Of a stretch of DNA of 64,000 nucleotides, positions 12,943-21,488 are shown piece by piece. Position 1 is the first letter of the stretch. The number at the start of each line of letters is the position of its first letter. Source of the stretch: Thermohalobaculum sediminis (GTDB taxonomy: Bacteria; Pseudomonadota; Alphaproteobacteria; Rhodobacterales; Rhodobacteraceae); the NCBI RefSeq assembly GCF_023487995.1, contig NZ_JAMFKN010000006.1, positions 186,001 through 250,000 of the forward strand, given 5' to 3'. The translations under genes and the position numbers were made by a program. Below the pieces are notes generated by a model, which was not told the origin of the DNA, searched no databases, and saw only the letters and a list, made by a program, of their open reading frames with translations.

Positions 12943-14841
12943 ATGACAAGCTACGCCGAAGTCTATGCGCGCTGGAAGGCCGACCCGGAGGGCTTCTGGA
13001 TGGAGGCCGCCGAGGCGGTGGACTGGATCGAGAAGCCGACGCGTGCGCTCGACGACGCGAACCCGCCATTCTACCGCTGGTTCGCCGACGGCGTCTGCAA
13101 CACCTGTTGGAACGCGGTCGACCGCCATGTCGAGGCCGGGCGCGGCAAGCAGCCCGCCATCATCCATGACAGCCCGATCACCGGCACGCGGCACGTCATC
13201 ACCTACGCCGAGCTGCGCGACCGAGTGGCGAGCCTCGCGGGCGCGCTGAAGGCGCGCGGCGTGGCCAAGGGCGACCGGGTCATCATCTACATGCCGATGG
13301 TGCCCGAGGCGGTCGAGGCGATGCTGGCCTGCGCGCGGATAGGCGCCATCCATTCGGTGGTGTTCGGCGGCTTTGCCGCGCACGAGCTGGCCGTGCGGAT
13401 CGACGACGCGACGCCGAAGGCGATCATCGCGGCCTCCTGCGGGCTCGAGCCGGGCCGGGTGGTCCACTACAAGCCGCTGATCGACGCGGCCATCGAGCAG
13501 GCGCGCCACAAGCCCGACTTCTGCGTGATCTTCCAGCGCGAGCAGGAGGTGGCGAAGCTGATCGAGGGCCGCGACCTCGACTGGCACGCCTTCCAGTACG
13601 GCGTCGAGCCCGCGCCGTGCGAGCCGGCTGGCGGGGCCGACCCGCTCTACATCCTCTACACCTCGGGCACCACCGGGCAGCCCAAGGGCGTGGTGCGGGC
13701 GAATGCCGGGCACATGGTCGCGCTGAGCTGGACCATGAAGAATATCTACGACATCGCGCCCGGCGAGGTGTTCTGGGCGGCCTCGGACGTGGGCTGGGTG
13801 GTCGGCCACAGCTATATCGTCTACGCGCCGCTGCTGATCGGGGCGACCACCATCGTGTTCGAGGGCAAGCCCGTGGGCACGCCCGATGCCGGCACCTTCT
13901 GGCGGGTGATCTCGGAACACGGGGTCAAGGCGCTGTTCACCGCGCCCACGGCCTTCCGCGCGATCAAGCGCGACGACCCCAAGGGCGAGTTCGTGAGGAA
14001 GTACGCGATGCCCTCGCTGAGGACCCTGTTCCTGGCGGGCGAGCGGGCCGACCCCGACACCATCAAGTGGGCGGCCGACCAGCTCAAGGTGCCGGTGATC
14101 GACCACTGGTGGCAGACCGAGACCGGCTATGCCATCGCCGCCAACCCCGTGGGAATCGAACTTCTGCCGGTCAAGCTGGGCTCGCCCACCATGGCTATGC
14201 CGGGCTACGACGTGCGCATCCTCGACGAGGCGGGGCACGAGGTGCCGCGCGGGCAGCTTGGCGCCATCGCGGTCAGGCTGCCGCTGCCGCCGGGCACGCT
14301 GCCGACGCTGTGGAACGCGGACGACCGCTTCCGCAAGAGCTACCTCAACACCTTCCCCGGCTACTACGAGACGGGCGACGCGGGGATGATGGACGAGGAC
14401 GGCTACCTCTACATCATGGCGCGCACCGACGACGTCATCAACGTGGCCGGTCACCGGCTGTCCACCGGCGCGATGGAGGAGGTGCTGGCCAGCCACCCCG
14501 ACGTTGCCGAATGCGCGGTCATCGGCGTTGCGGACGAGCTGAAGGGCCAGCTTCCTATGGGGTTCCTCTGTCTCAACAAGGGCTGCAACCGGCCGCATGA
14601 CGAGATCGTGCGCGAATGCGTCAGGCTCGTGCGCGACGAGATCGGGCCGGTCGCGGCCTTCAAGCTCGCGACGGTCGTCGACCGTCTTCCCAAGACGCGC
14701 TCCGGCAAGATCCTGCGGGCGACCATGGTCAAGATCGCCGACGGGCAGGACTTCAAGATGCCCGCCACCATCGACGACCCGGCGATCCTCGACGAGATCC
14801 GCGGCGCGCTGTCCGGTCTCGGCTATCCGCAGCGAGCCTGA
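12943..14841 (+). CDS. prpE: Propionate--CoA ligase
   Basis: 632 residues, AMP-forming acyl-CoA synthetase. The P-loop-like motif ILYTSGTTGQPKGVVR, the WWQTETG segment, the YYETGDAG hinge region and the C-terminal PKTRSGKILRATM with catalytic Lys at residue 589 are all intact. The N-terminal stretch YAEVYARWKADPEGFWMEAAEAVDW and the CNTCWNAVDRHV segment match the PrpE subfamily better than acetyl-CoA synthetase. It activates propionate to propionyl-CoA, feeding pccBA. It is last in the co-directional run and followed by a strong hairpin terminator. Propionylation of its Lys could regulate it, as in relatives; not shown here. Confidence 0.94.
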   Translation: MTSYAEVYARWKADPEGFWMEAAEAVDWIEKPTRALDDANPPFYRWFADGVCNTCWNAVDRHVEAGRGKQPAIIHDSPITGTRHVITYAELRDRVASLAGALKARGVAKGDRVIIYMPMVPEAVEAMLACARIGAIHSVVFGGFAAHELAVRIDDATPKAIIAASCGLEPGRVVHYKPLIDAAIEQARHKPDFCVIFQREQEVAKLIEGRDLDWHAFQYGVEPAPCEPAGGADPLYILYTSGTTGQPKGVVRANAGHMVALSWTMKNIYDIAPGEVFWAASDVGWVVGHSYIVYAPLLIGATTIVFEGKPVGTPDAGTFWRVISEHGVKALFTAPTAFRAIKRDDPKGEFVRKYAMPSLRTLFLAGERADPDTIKWAADQLKVPVIDHWWQTETGYAIAANPVGIELLPVKLGSPTMAMPGYDVRILDEAGHEVPRGQLGAIAVRLPLPPGTLPTLWNADDRFRKSYLNTFPGYYETGDAGMMDEDGYLYIMARTDDVINVAGHRLSTGAMEEVLASHPDVAECAVIGVADELKGQLPMGFLCLNKGCNRPHDEIVRECVRLVRDEIGPVAAFKLATVVDRLPKTRSGKILRATMVKIADGQDFKMPATIDDPAILDEIRGALSGLGYPQRA

Positions 14842-14852
14842 AATCCGCGCGA

Positions 14853-14884
14853 GGGGCATCCGCCATGGACGCGGATGCCCCTTT
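14853..14884 (+). terminator. Rho-independent terminator after prpE
   Basis: GGGGCATCCGC (14853-14863) pairs perfectly with GCGGATGCCCC (14871-14881) around a seven-base loop, followed by TTT. The 11-bp stem starts 12 bases after the prpE stop codon and separates the propionate block from the signalling cassette. Confidence 0.8.
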
Positions 14885-15081
14885 GGTGGCAGAATCGTTC
14901 CTGCCTCGCCATTCTTCTGCCGCATAGAAAGATATCTAATGATGGCGCCGTGATCAGGGCTGTTTGCGACTTCTGCGACGCGGCGCGAAGGGAATTGATA
15001 AGGATGATCGTTTAAGCCTAGGACCGGCGGCGCCCTGATGGGCAGGGTGTCGTCGCACGCGCATTCATCGTACGAGGCGAC

Positions 15082-15609
15082 GTGGCGGAGGGCTTGAACG
15101 TGGTGGCGACGGGTCGGAAATTTCTTTTCTTCGTGCTCCTCGCGGGCGTGGGGGCATTCGTAGCGGCGCTGACGCCGGCGCGCGCCGGGACGGCGTCAGG
15201 CTCCATCCTGGTGCGCGATGCACTGGCGACGCCCCCGATCGAGACCGTCGTGTCGGCCGAGCAGCTCGAAGCGCTGCAGCCGCATGCCATCGTCACGCGG
15301 ACCGAGTTCACCGACGGGGAGATCCGGTTCGAAGGCCCCCTCGTCACCGACCTTCTCAAGCTCGTGGGGAATCGCGGGTGGACCTTGGCGCGGCTCACCG
15401 CGGCGAACGATTACGCGATCGACATCCCGATCACGGACTTCCAGGCCTACGGCGTGATCCTCGCGCGCCGCATGGACGGGCGCGAGCTGTCGCGGCGCGA
15501 CAAGGGGCCCCACTGGCTGATGTATCCGCTCGACGACTTCGAGGAGTTGCAGGATCCCGTCTACAACAATCGCCTGATCTGGCAGGTCGTGAAGATCGAA
15601 CTGAGGTGA
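15082..15609 (+). CDS. Exported molybdopterin-domain-like protein
   Basis: About 170 residues with a membrane/signal segment (KFLFFVLLAGVGAFVAALT, ending before ARAGTASG). The rest resembles the small sulfite-oxidase-type molybdopterin-binding domain proteins found beside histidine kinases in Rhodobacterales: GPLVTDLLKLVGNRGW, AANDYAIDIPITDF, RRDKGPHWLMYP and a final IWQVVKIELR. The mature part contains no Cys, so it cannot ligate Mo in the sulfite-oxidase manner; a sensory role is more likely than catalysis. The start is unclear: GTG 15082, or GTG 15100/15103, which have GGAGGG at good distance. Its stop overlaps the kinase start, implying coupled translation. Confidence 0.75.
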   Translation: MAEGLNVVATGRKFLFFVLLAGVGAFVAALTPARAGTASGSILVRDALATPPIETVVSAEQLEALQPHAIVTRTEFTDGEIRFEGPLVTDLLKLVGNRGWTLARLTAANDYAIDIPITDFQAYGVILARRMDGRELSRRDKGPHWLMYPLDDFEELQDPVYNNRLIWQVVKIELR

Positions 15610-17270
15610 ACCAGTCCTTCGGCATAACGCGAAGCCTGTTCTTCATCGCCCTCGTCGGCGCAATGGTGGCGGCGGGCGTCGCGCTGCGCTCGCAGCAGCA
15701 GGGCTCGGAGGGGCTCGAGCGCGCCTCGCAGGAAAGCCTGTTCTGGAGCGCGGTGCAGGTCGAGGTCGAGCTGTCGCGCTTCGCCGCGACGATGGGGCAG
15801 TTCGCGCTCGGGCCCGACGAGACCGGGGCCGAGCGGGTGAACGAGCGCTTCGACATCCTGTGGAGCCGGGTCCTGCTGTTCCGCGAAGGCGATGTCGGGC
15901 GCCGGCTTGCCGCGCTCGACCATGCCGGTGTCGTCGAGCGTCTGTTCGCCAAGATGCGCCGCCATGAGCCCGCCATCCTCGGCATCGCCGAACAGGACGC
16001 GGCCGAGGTGCAGGCGATCCTCCAGGACTTCCTCGGCTATGGCGACGAGCTTCGGGCGCTGTCGATCCGCGTGATCCGCGCCGAGGAGAACCGGCTGGCC
16101 GAGGTGCGCGGCAACGTGCGCAACAGCAGCTTCCTCGCGCTGGCCGCCGTGGGCGCGGTGCTTGCCATCGTCCTGACGCTGCTGCTGCTGCTGCTTCTCG
16201 AGTCGCGGCGCTACCGCGCCATGGCGCGCGAGAGCGCGGCCCTCGCCGAGCGCGCCGAGGCGGCATCGCGCATGAAGTCGCGCTTCCTCACCATGATGAG
16301 CCACGAGCTCAGAACCCCGATGAACGGTGTCATGGGCATGCTCGCGCTGGTCCGCCAGACCCACTTGACCGAGGCGCAGAGCCGGCTGGTCGAGCAGGCC
16401 CAGCGCTCGGGTACCCAGATGGTGACCCTGCTCAGCGACATGCTGGACCTCTCGGACCTGCAATCCGAGAAGCAGGTGATCGGCGCCGAAGTCTTCGCGC
16501 TGACCGATCTCTGCACCGAACTGAACCGCCACCTCGCGCCGCGGTTAGAGCGCGCGGGTCTCGCCCTGCGATGCGAGGTTTCGCCGGACGCCCCGGCGCG
16601 AGTGATCGGCGACTTCGTGCGCCTGCGCCAGGCGCTGATCCACCTGCTCACCCACATCATCGACATTGTCGGCAGCCCCGAACTGGTCCTGCGCGTCGGT
16701 CATGACGGCGGCAGCGTGAATGTCGAGATCGACGCCGCCGTCCATGGCCGCGAGCAGGCCGGCTGGCAGCCCGAGGAGATGCTGGACCGCGGTCCGGTCG
16801 ACTATGGCAGCTTCGCCTCGGACGCCTTGGCGCCGATGATCGCCCAGGGCCTGATCGAGCTGATGGGCGGCCGGGTGGTGGTGGAGAGGCCGGTGGCCGG
16901 GCGCGCCTCGGTGCGGGTGAGCGTCCCGGCACAGCGGCTGCCCGAACGGCTGCGCTCGGTCCGCATCGACGTGCAGTCGCGCACGCTCGCCGCCGTCGTC
17001 GGCGCCCTTGCGCAGGCCGAGGGCTGGCGGATGCAGGGCGCGAGCACCGGCGACCAGCCGGTGGACGCTGTGATATTCTCTGCCGACGGGCGCGAGGAGG
17101 CGGAGTCGGTGATGCGCCTGCGCAGCCGCTTTCCCGGCGCGTGCGTCGTCGCAGCCGGCGCGCCCGAGCATCCCGAGCTGTTCGACGCGGTCTGCCCGCT
17201 GCCGGTGAACCGCGCGGCGCTGGCGCGCGCGCTCGACGCCGACCGCTCCGGCGACAGGGTCGTCTCGTGA
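15606..17270 (+). CDS. Membrane histidine kinase with degenerate ATPase and receiver-like regions
   Basis: 554 residues starting with a GTG that overlaps the previous stop (GTGA). Transmembrane segments at about 8-25 and 178-201 enclose a ~150-residue helical periplasmic region. The dimerisation/phosphoacceptor domain is intact (FLTMMSHELRTPMNGVMG, His233). The expected N box is HLLTHIIDIVG with the key Asn replaced by His, and I find no DxGxG motif where G1 should be (AAVHGREQAGW). About 110 C-terminal residues look like a receiver fold without the acceptor Asp. It may be a pseudokinase or scaffold, or a phosphatase, working with the neighbouring receiver-HPt protein. Confidence 0.85.
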   Translation: MNQSFGITRSLFFIALVGAMVAAGVALRSQQQGSEGLERASQESLFWSAVQVEVELSRFAATMGQFALGPDETGAERVNERFDILWSRVLLFREGDVGRRLAALDHAGVVERLFAKMRRHEPAILGIAEQDAAEVQAILQDFLGYGDELRALSIRVIRAEENRLAEVRGNVRNSSFLALAAVGAVLAIVLTLLLLLLLESRRYRAMARESAALAERAEAASRMKSRFLTMMSHELRTPMNGVMGMLALVRQTHLTEAQSRLVEQAQRSGTQMVTLLSDMLDLSDLQSEKQVIGAEVFALTDLCTELNRHLAPRLERAGLALRCEVSPDAPARVIGDFVRLRQALIHLLTHIIDIVGSPELVLRVGHDGGSVNVEIDAAVHGREQAGWQPEEMLDRGPVDYGSFASDALAPMIAQGLIELMGGRVVVERPVAGRASVRVSVPAQRLPERLRSVRIDVQSRTLAAVVGALAQAEGWRMQGASTGDQPVDAVIFSADGREEAESVMRLRSRFPGACVVAAGAPEHPELFDAVCPLPVNRAALARALDADRSGDRVVS

Positions 17271-17355
17271 CTCCACCGCGCCCGCTTGTTCCCCTGCGCC
17301 CTGGCTTGCCGGCTCCCCGGCCCCTGCGGGCATTCTACGGACCCGGAGGCGTGAT

Positions 17356-18168
17356 GTGCTCGACGGACTGAGAATCCTGTTGGCCGAGGACAACCCGACC
17401 AACCAGATGGTCGCGGTGCAGATGCTCGAGGCCCTCGGCGCGGGCGTGACCGTCGCGTCTGACGGCGGCGAGGCGCTCGAGATTCTCGAGACGCGGGACT
17501 TCGACATCCTGCTCGTGGACATCGAGATGCCGCGGAAGAACGGGATCGAGGTGATCCGCACGCTGCGCCAGCCGGGTGGGCGGCATCGCGATGTGCCGAT
17601 GATCGCCCTGACCGCCTATGTGATGCGCGAGCATCGCCAGGCGATCGATGCCGCGGGCGCGGACGGCGTCATCGCGAAACCCATCATCTCGATTGCCGAG
17701 TTCGGCCGCCAGATCCTCGACCTTGCCGGACGCCGCAACGGCCGTGATGCGCGAGGCCCGGCCAGCGATGCCGGCCGCGCCGTCGCCGAGGCTGTGCCGG
17801 ACCGGGCATGGCCCGAGCCCGTGCCCGCTGCGGCGGTCGACCGCGAGGCGCTGGCCACCTTGCGGCAGGCCGTCGGTGCCGAGGCGTTCGCCGAGATCCT
17901 CGAGAAGGCGCAGGCCGACCTGGGCGATGCCGGCGCGCTGCTCGCCGCCGGGGTCGAGAGCGGCGACGAGACCGCGATACGCGGGGCACTGCACATCCTG
18001 ACGGGCCTTGCCGGGTCGGTCGGGGCCGACGCGCTCGACGGCGCGGCCCGCGCGATGCAGGAGGCGATCCATGCCGGCGACAGCGCACGCGCCGCGGCAC
18101 TGGGCGAGGCCCTGCCAGCTGCGATCGAAGCGGCATTGCTCGACCTCGGCGCGGCCGCGGTTGCTTGA
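17356..18168 (+). CDS. Receiver-HPt two-domain phosphotransfer protein
   Basis: 270 residues. The receiver domain (about 4-125) has LLAEDNPTNQ, the acceptor Asp55 in LLVDIEMPRKNG, the conserved Thr/Ala in ALTAYVM and Lys in IAKPI. After an Ala/Pro linker, a histidine phosphotransfer domain (~165-265) contains GALHILTGLAGSVGA with His213; the usual Lys next to the His motif is Thr here. There is no DNA-binding output, so signals must leave via HPt to another receiver outside the window. The GTG start has GGAGG seven bases upstream. It lies 85 bases after the kinase and is evidently its partner. Confidence 0.88.
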   Translation: MLDGLRILLAEDNPTNQMVAVQMLEALGAGVTVASDGGEALEILETRDFDILLVDIEMPRKNGIEVIRTLRQPGGRHRDVPMIALTAYVMREHRQAIDAAGADGVIAKPIISIAEFGRQILDLAGRRNGRDARGPASDAGRAVAEAVPDRAWPEPVPAAAVDREALATLRQAVGAEAFAEILEKAQADLGDAGALLAAGVESGDETAIRGALHILTGLAGSVGADALDGAARAMQEAIHAGDSARAAALGEALPAAIEAALLDLGAAAVA

Positions 18169-18259
18169 GCGCCCGTCGGCACCCGGCGGTGGCGAGCGTT
18201 CCAGAAAACGCGAAGATGGTGCGGTGTGCTCTTCCCGAAGCCCCGTCCGGCGCTATGAT

Positions 18260-19090
18260 ATGTCTCGGGACGATGATGCCGGGGGCGCGACGGTGACGGA
18301 AGGAAAGGTGAAATCCGCAGGCCAGGTCCGCTCGCTCACGCGGGCGCTCTCGCTCCTGCGCTACCTTGCCGCGAGCGGCGAGGGGATGTCGCTGACCGAA
18401 CTGTCCGAGGCGGCGGGCCTCCCGCCCTCGACGACACACCGTCTGCTCACGACGCTCGAGTCCGAGCGCTTCGTCCGCCCCGACCCGCAGGGCGGCGTCT
18501 GGCGCGTCGGGGTCGCGGCCTTCTATGTCGGCTCGGCCTTCGCGCGGAGCCGCGACAAGCTAAGTCTGGCGCGGCCCTACTTGCGGCGCCTTATGGAAAT
18601 GTCGGGCGAAACGGCGAACCTGTTCGTCGAGTCGGACGGCGAGGCTGTCTGTATCGGCCAGATCGAGTCGCGCCACGCCATGCGCGCCATCACCGGCGTC
18701 GGCGGGCGGGTGGCCCTGCACGCCTCGGCCGTGGGCAAGACGCTGCTGGCCTTCATGGACCCGATGCGGCGCGGGAGGATCCTTTCGACCATGCCGCTGT
18801 CGCGCGCGACCGCGAACTCGGTGACCGAGCGCGGTCGGCTCGAGGCCGTGCTGACCGAGGTGCGCGCGCTCGGCTATGCGATCGACAACGAGGAGCACGC
18901 GCTGGGCCTGCGCTGCGTCGCGGCGCCAGTGTTCGACGAATATGGCCAAGCGGTCGCGGCGATCTCGGTGTCCGGGCCCTCGGCCCGCATCCCGATCGAC
19001 CGGCTGGTGACGCTGGGGCGAATGACGGCCCAGGCGGCGGCGGAGGCGACCCGGGACTACGGTGGCGCGCCGCCCGTGGCCGCCCAGTAA
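18260..19090 (+). CDS. IclR-family transcriptional regulator
   Basis: About 276 residues. A winged helix-turn-helix (residues ~25-90: SLTRALSLLRYLAASGEG, MSLTELSEAAGLPPSTTHRLL) is followed by the IclR effector domain with RHAMRAITGVGGRVALHASAVGKTLLAF-type sequence and LGLRCVAAPVFDEYGQ near the end. Such proteins bind small organic acids and usually control neighbouring catabolic genes, but no catabolic operon touches it here. The ATG at 18260 lacks a clear ribosome site; GTG codons at 18293 and 18308 are possible. Effector unknown. Confidence 0.88.
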   Translation: MSRDDDAGGATVTEGKVKSAGQVRSLTRALSLLRYLAASGEGMSLTELSEAAGLPPSTTHRLLTTLESERFVRPDPQGGVWRVGVAAFYVGSAFARSRDKLSLARPYLRRLMEMSGETANLFVESDGEAVCIGQIESRHAMRAITGVGGRVALHASAVGKTLLAFMDPMRRGRILSTMPLSRATANSVTERGRLEAVLTEVRALGYAIDNEEHALGLRCVAAPVFDEYGQAVAAISVSGPSARIPIDRLVTLGRMTAQAAAEATRDYGGAPPVAAQ

Positions 19091-19216
19091 CGCCACTCCC
19101 CCAGGGGGGCGCGGCCCCGCGCTGGCATAAGCCTTGCCGCGCCTGAAACCTGCCGGAAAGCTCTGGACTGGCGAAAACGCCTTTGTTATACGCGCCTCAC
19201 TCGACGAGACGGCTGT

Positions 19217-19292
19217 TCCGGCGTAGCTCAGTTGGTAGAGCATCGGACTGTTAATCCGCGGGTCGCAGGTTCGAGTCCTGCCGCCGGAGCCA
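19217..19292 (+). tRNA. tRNA-Asn (anticodon GTT)
   Basis: Complete cloverleaf: acceptor TCCGGCG pairs with CGCCGGA, D arm GCTC...GAGC, anticodon loop CTGTTAA giving GTT, and T arm with GGTTCGAGTC. The 3' CCA is encoded. A hairpin terminator follows. tRNA genes are frequent integration sites; I see no integrase or repeat of the 3' end downstream. Confidence 0.97.
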
Positions 19293-19319
19293 ACCGTTTC
19301 AATGAGTTAGAAGGAAAAT

Positions 19320-19343
19320 GGCCGCCTCTCGGGGCGGCCTTTT
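19320..19343 (+). terminator. Terminator after tRNA-Asn
   Basis: GGCCGCC (19320-19326) pairs with GGCGGCC (19333-19339), followed by TTTT and preceded by an A-rich run, the usual shape of a tRNA transcript terminator. Confidence 0.75.
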
Positions 19344-19624
19344 CCGTTTCGGGTTCCTCTGGGGTTCCAAGCCGCCCCGAATGGCCATGATACTGCCGCA
19401 GGAATCGCCCGATCCGCGATCAGCGCATGGATGCCTTGTTTGGCTCGGGACCGGACGCGGCCGTCCCGCGGCGCCCGAATGCGGGTCAGCCGGGTGCGGG
19501 GCAACCCGCCTGCAACCGCCGCAAGCTGCCGTCGCGACCGGTTGCGGGCGCCGGATCGCCGGGGCGCTGGCGCCAGTCGGGTGGATGGCGTCACGCAGGG
19601 GCCAGTTCCGGAGCTTGACGAACC
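19344..19624. other. Region without a recognisable gene
   Basis: Together with the operators that follow, more than 400 bases between the tRNA terminator and the TetR gene carry no gene I can support. Open frames here encode Arg/Pro/Gly-rich sequence with no family likeness or ribosome site. No integrase fragment or tRNA-derived repeat is visible. Confidence 0.5.
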
Positions 19625-19665
19625 AGGACGATTGTCCTAAACGCTTTTTAGGACATTTGTCCTAA
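19625..19665. promoter_or_regulatory. Double TetR-type operator
   Basis: Two copies of the palindrome AGGAC-N4-GTCCT lie at 19625-19638 and 19650-19663, 25 bases centre to centre; the second extends to TTAGGACA-TT-TGTCCTAA (19648-19665). They sit about 90-130 bases upstream of the TetR start in a locally AT-rich patch, as expected for an autoregulated repressor. Binding by the adjacent TetR is inferred. Confidence 0.7.
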
Positions 19666-19755
19666 TCCAGGCAGCGTCGCGTCGCTGGGGATCGGCGCTC
19701 CCGCAGACCGGTTGGATCCGTTCGCGGTGCGTCGCGCGGGCCCATGGAGCGTTTG

Positions 19756-20349
19756 ATGAGCGGCAAGTCTACCCGAGATCACATCGTCGATGCTGCCGAT
19801 CGGCTGTTCTATCGACAGGGATACGAGCGCACCTCCTTCGCGGACATCGCGGGTGCCGTGAAGATCTCGCGCGGAAACTTCTATCATCACTTCAAGTCAA
19901 AGGACGATATATTGGACGCAGTGATCGAGCAGCGCCTCGACAGCACCAGGAAGATGCTCGAAAATTGGGAGCGCGAGGGCGATGGTCCCGAGGCACGCAT
20001 CCGCAGCTTCATCCATATCCTGATCGCGAACCAGTCGAAGATCATGCTCTACGGCTGTCCGGTCGGCACCCTGAGCACCGAGCTCGCGAAGCTCGATCAC
20101 GTCTCGCATGCCGAGGCGAACAAGCTGTTCACGCTGTTCCGGAGCTGGCTGAGCCGGCAATTCGCGCTCCTCGGACGCAAGGCGGACGCCGATGCGCTGG
20201 CGATGCATCTTCTCGCGCGCAGCCAGGGTGTCGCCACCCTCGCAAGCGCCTTCCGCGACGAGCAGTTCGTCCGGCACGAAGTCCGGCAGATGTGCGACTG
20301 GCTGGCGTCATGCGTCGACGAGGCGGCGCACGAGATGCGTGAGGACTGA
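19756..20349 (+). CDS. TetR/AcrR-family repressor
   Basis: 197 residues. The N-terminal helix-turn-helix reads RDHIVDAADRLFYRQGYERT followed by SFADIAGAVKISRGNFYHHFKSKDDIL, typical of the NemR/AcrR type. The ligand domain has YGCPVGTLSTELA, a short motif seen in TetR proteins that respond to electrophiles or quinone-like compounds through Cys; the Cys here is present. The ATG at 19756 has GGAG six bases upstream and is preferred to the ATG at 19744. The likely target operon is itself plus the YciI-like gene 76 bases downstream. Confidence 0.9.
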   Translation: MSGKSTRDHIVDAADRLFYRQGYERTSFADIAGAVKISRGNFYHHFKSKDDILDAVIEQRLDSTRKMLENWEREGDGPEARIRSFIHILIANQSKIMLYGCPVGTLSTELAKLDHVSHAEANKLFTLFRSWLSRQFALLGRKADADALAMHLLARSQGVATLASAFRDEQFVRHEVRQMCDWLASCVDEAAHEMRED

Positions 20350-20425
20350 GCGCCGCAACCGCCCGTCACCCCGGCGGCGTCGAGGGACATCCGTCCTTCG
20401 TCAGCCCTGATGGAGACCAGATCGA

Positions 20426-20713
20426 ATGTTCATCGTGCTGCTCAGGTTCACCGGCAACAAGGCCCGCGCCGGCCAACTCATGGAGGCTCACAAGGACTGG
20501 ATCAGGCGTGGATTCGACGACGGCGTGTTCTCGCTTGTTGGAAGCCTCGAACCGAACGCAGGCGGTGGAATCATTGCGCACGGCACGTCGCTGGCTGACC
20601 TTCGGGCCCGCGTGAGCGAGGACCCCTTCGTCGCCGAGGCGGTCGTCGAGGCGGAGATCCTCGAGATCACGCCGGCACGGGTGGACGATCGCCTCGCGTT
20701 CCTGCGCGCGTGA
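20426..20713 (+). CDS. YciI-like protein
   Basis: 95 residues of the YciI/YCII dimeric alpha-beta barrel family: MFIVLLRFTGNKARAGQLM, HKDWIRRGFDDGVFSLVGSL and EDPFVAEAVVEAEILEITPA follow the family pattern of a strand, a His-containing helix and a final strand pair. YciI proteins are thought to be small hydrolases or stress proteins; the precise reaction is unknown. The gene sits in the same direction behind the TetR gene and is its most likely target. Confidence 0.85.
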   Translation: MFIVLLRFTGNKARAGQLMEAHKDWIRRGFDDGVFSLVGSLEPNAGGGIIAHGTSLADLRARVSEDPFVAEAVVEAEILEITPARVDDRLAFLRA

Positions 20714-20870
20714 TCGCGCGCGGAAGCTTGCGGCGCGTTGCGAGGCGCTTCGCCAGGCAACGGCGGATGCCGCCACAGTCCTGCGCGACTGAACCCAGAT
20801 CCCGGCGGACACCGCCGGGGTTCTGCACCGCGGCGGTCTCGGGCGAGGCCAGACGACGGAGGCACGACAC

Positions 20871-21488
20871 GTGAACGCGACGATCGAGGGGCCAGACGGC
20901 AAGCCGCGATGCCGCTGGTGCGGCGCAGCGCCGGAATTTCTCGCCTATCATGATGGCGAATTGGGCTTCCCGGTTGGGGATGACCTTCGCCTCTTCGAGA
21001 AACTGAGCCTCGAGGGCTTTCAGTCCGGATTGAGCTGGCGCACCATCCTCGCCAAGCGCGAAGGCTTCCGGCGTGCCTTCGACGGCTTCGACTTCAATCG
21101 GATCGCGCAATACACCCACGAGGATGTCGAGCGCCTGCTCGGAGACGCCGGGATCGTTCGCCACCGCGGCAAGATCGAAGCGGTCATCAACAATGCGAGG
21201 CGGGCGCAGGAGCTGGTCGAGCGTGAAGGTTCGCTGGCCGCCTTCGTCTGGCGTTTCGAGCCCGGCGCCGGCGAGCTTGCCGAACCGCAGAGCGCGTCGA
21301 TCTCGCCGGCATCGATCGCCTTGTCGAAGGCTCTGAAAAGGCTTGGCTGGAAGTTCGTCGGGCCCACCACGGTCTATGCCTTCATGCAGGCCATGGGCGT
21401 GATCAACGATCACGTCGAAGGCTGCGTGATCAGAGCCGAGGTCGAGAGGGCGCGCGGGACGTTCAAGCGGCCGGGTTGCCGCGGTTAG
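20871..21488 (+). CDS. tag: DNA-3-methyladenine glycosylase I
   Basis: 205 residues. Removes 3-methyladenine from alkylated DNA. The zinc-snap ligands of Tag are recognisable: Cys in RCRWCG near the start, His in YHDGELGFPV, and the C-terminal HVEGC. The substrate pocket segment FEKLSLEGFQSGLSWRTIL and the late FVGPTTVYAFMQAMGVINDH match the family closely. The start is a GTG after GACACG with only a weak ribosome site. Its 3' end overlaps the end of the AraC frame on the opposite strand by 26 bases. Confidence 0.93.
   Translation: MNATIEGPDGKPRCRWCGAAPEFLAYHDGELGFPVGDDLRLFEKLSLEGFQSGLSWRTILAKREGFRRAFDGFDFNRIAQYTHEDVERLLGDAGIVRHRGKIEAVINNARRAQELVEREGSLAAFVWRFEPGAGELAEPQSASISPASIALSKALKRLGWKFVGPTTVYAFMQAMGVINDHVEGCVIRAEVERARGTFKRPGCRG

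Noticed and set aside
19098-19110. CCCCC-A-GGGGGG hairpin after the IclR gene
   Set aside because: The loop would be a single base, which cannot fold, and no T run follows.
19344-19665. Genomic island insertion at tRNA-Asn
   Set aside because: No integrase, no duplicated tRNA 3' end and no compositional break are visible near the tRNA.
20667-21460. Extension of the AraC minus-strand frame across the tag gene
   Set aside because: Past the frame break the translated sequence is antisense of tag and has no AraC features; the true C-terminal half is in another frame.
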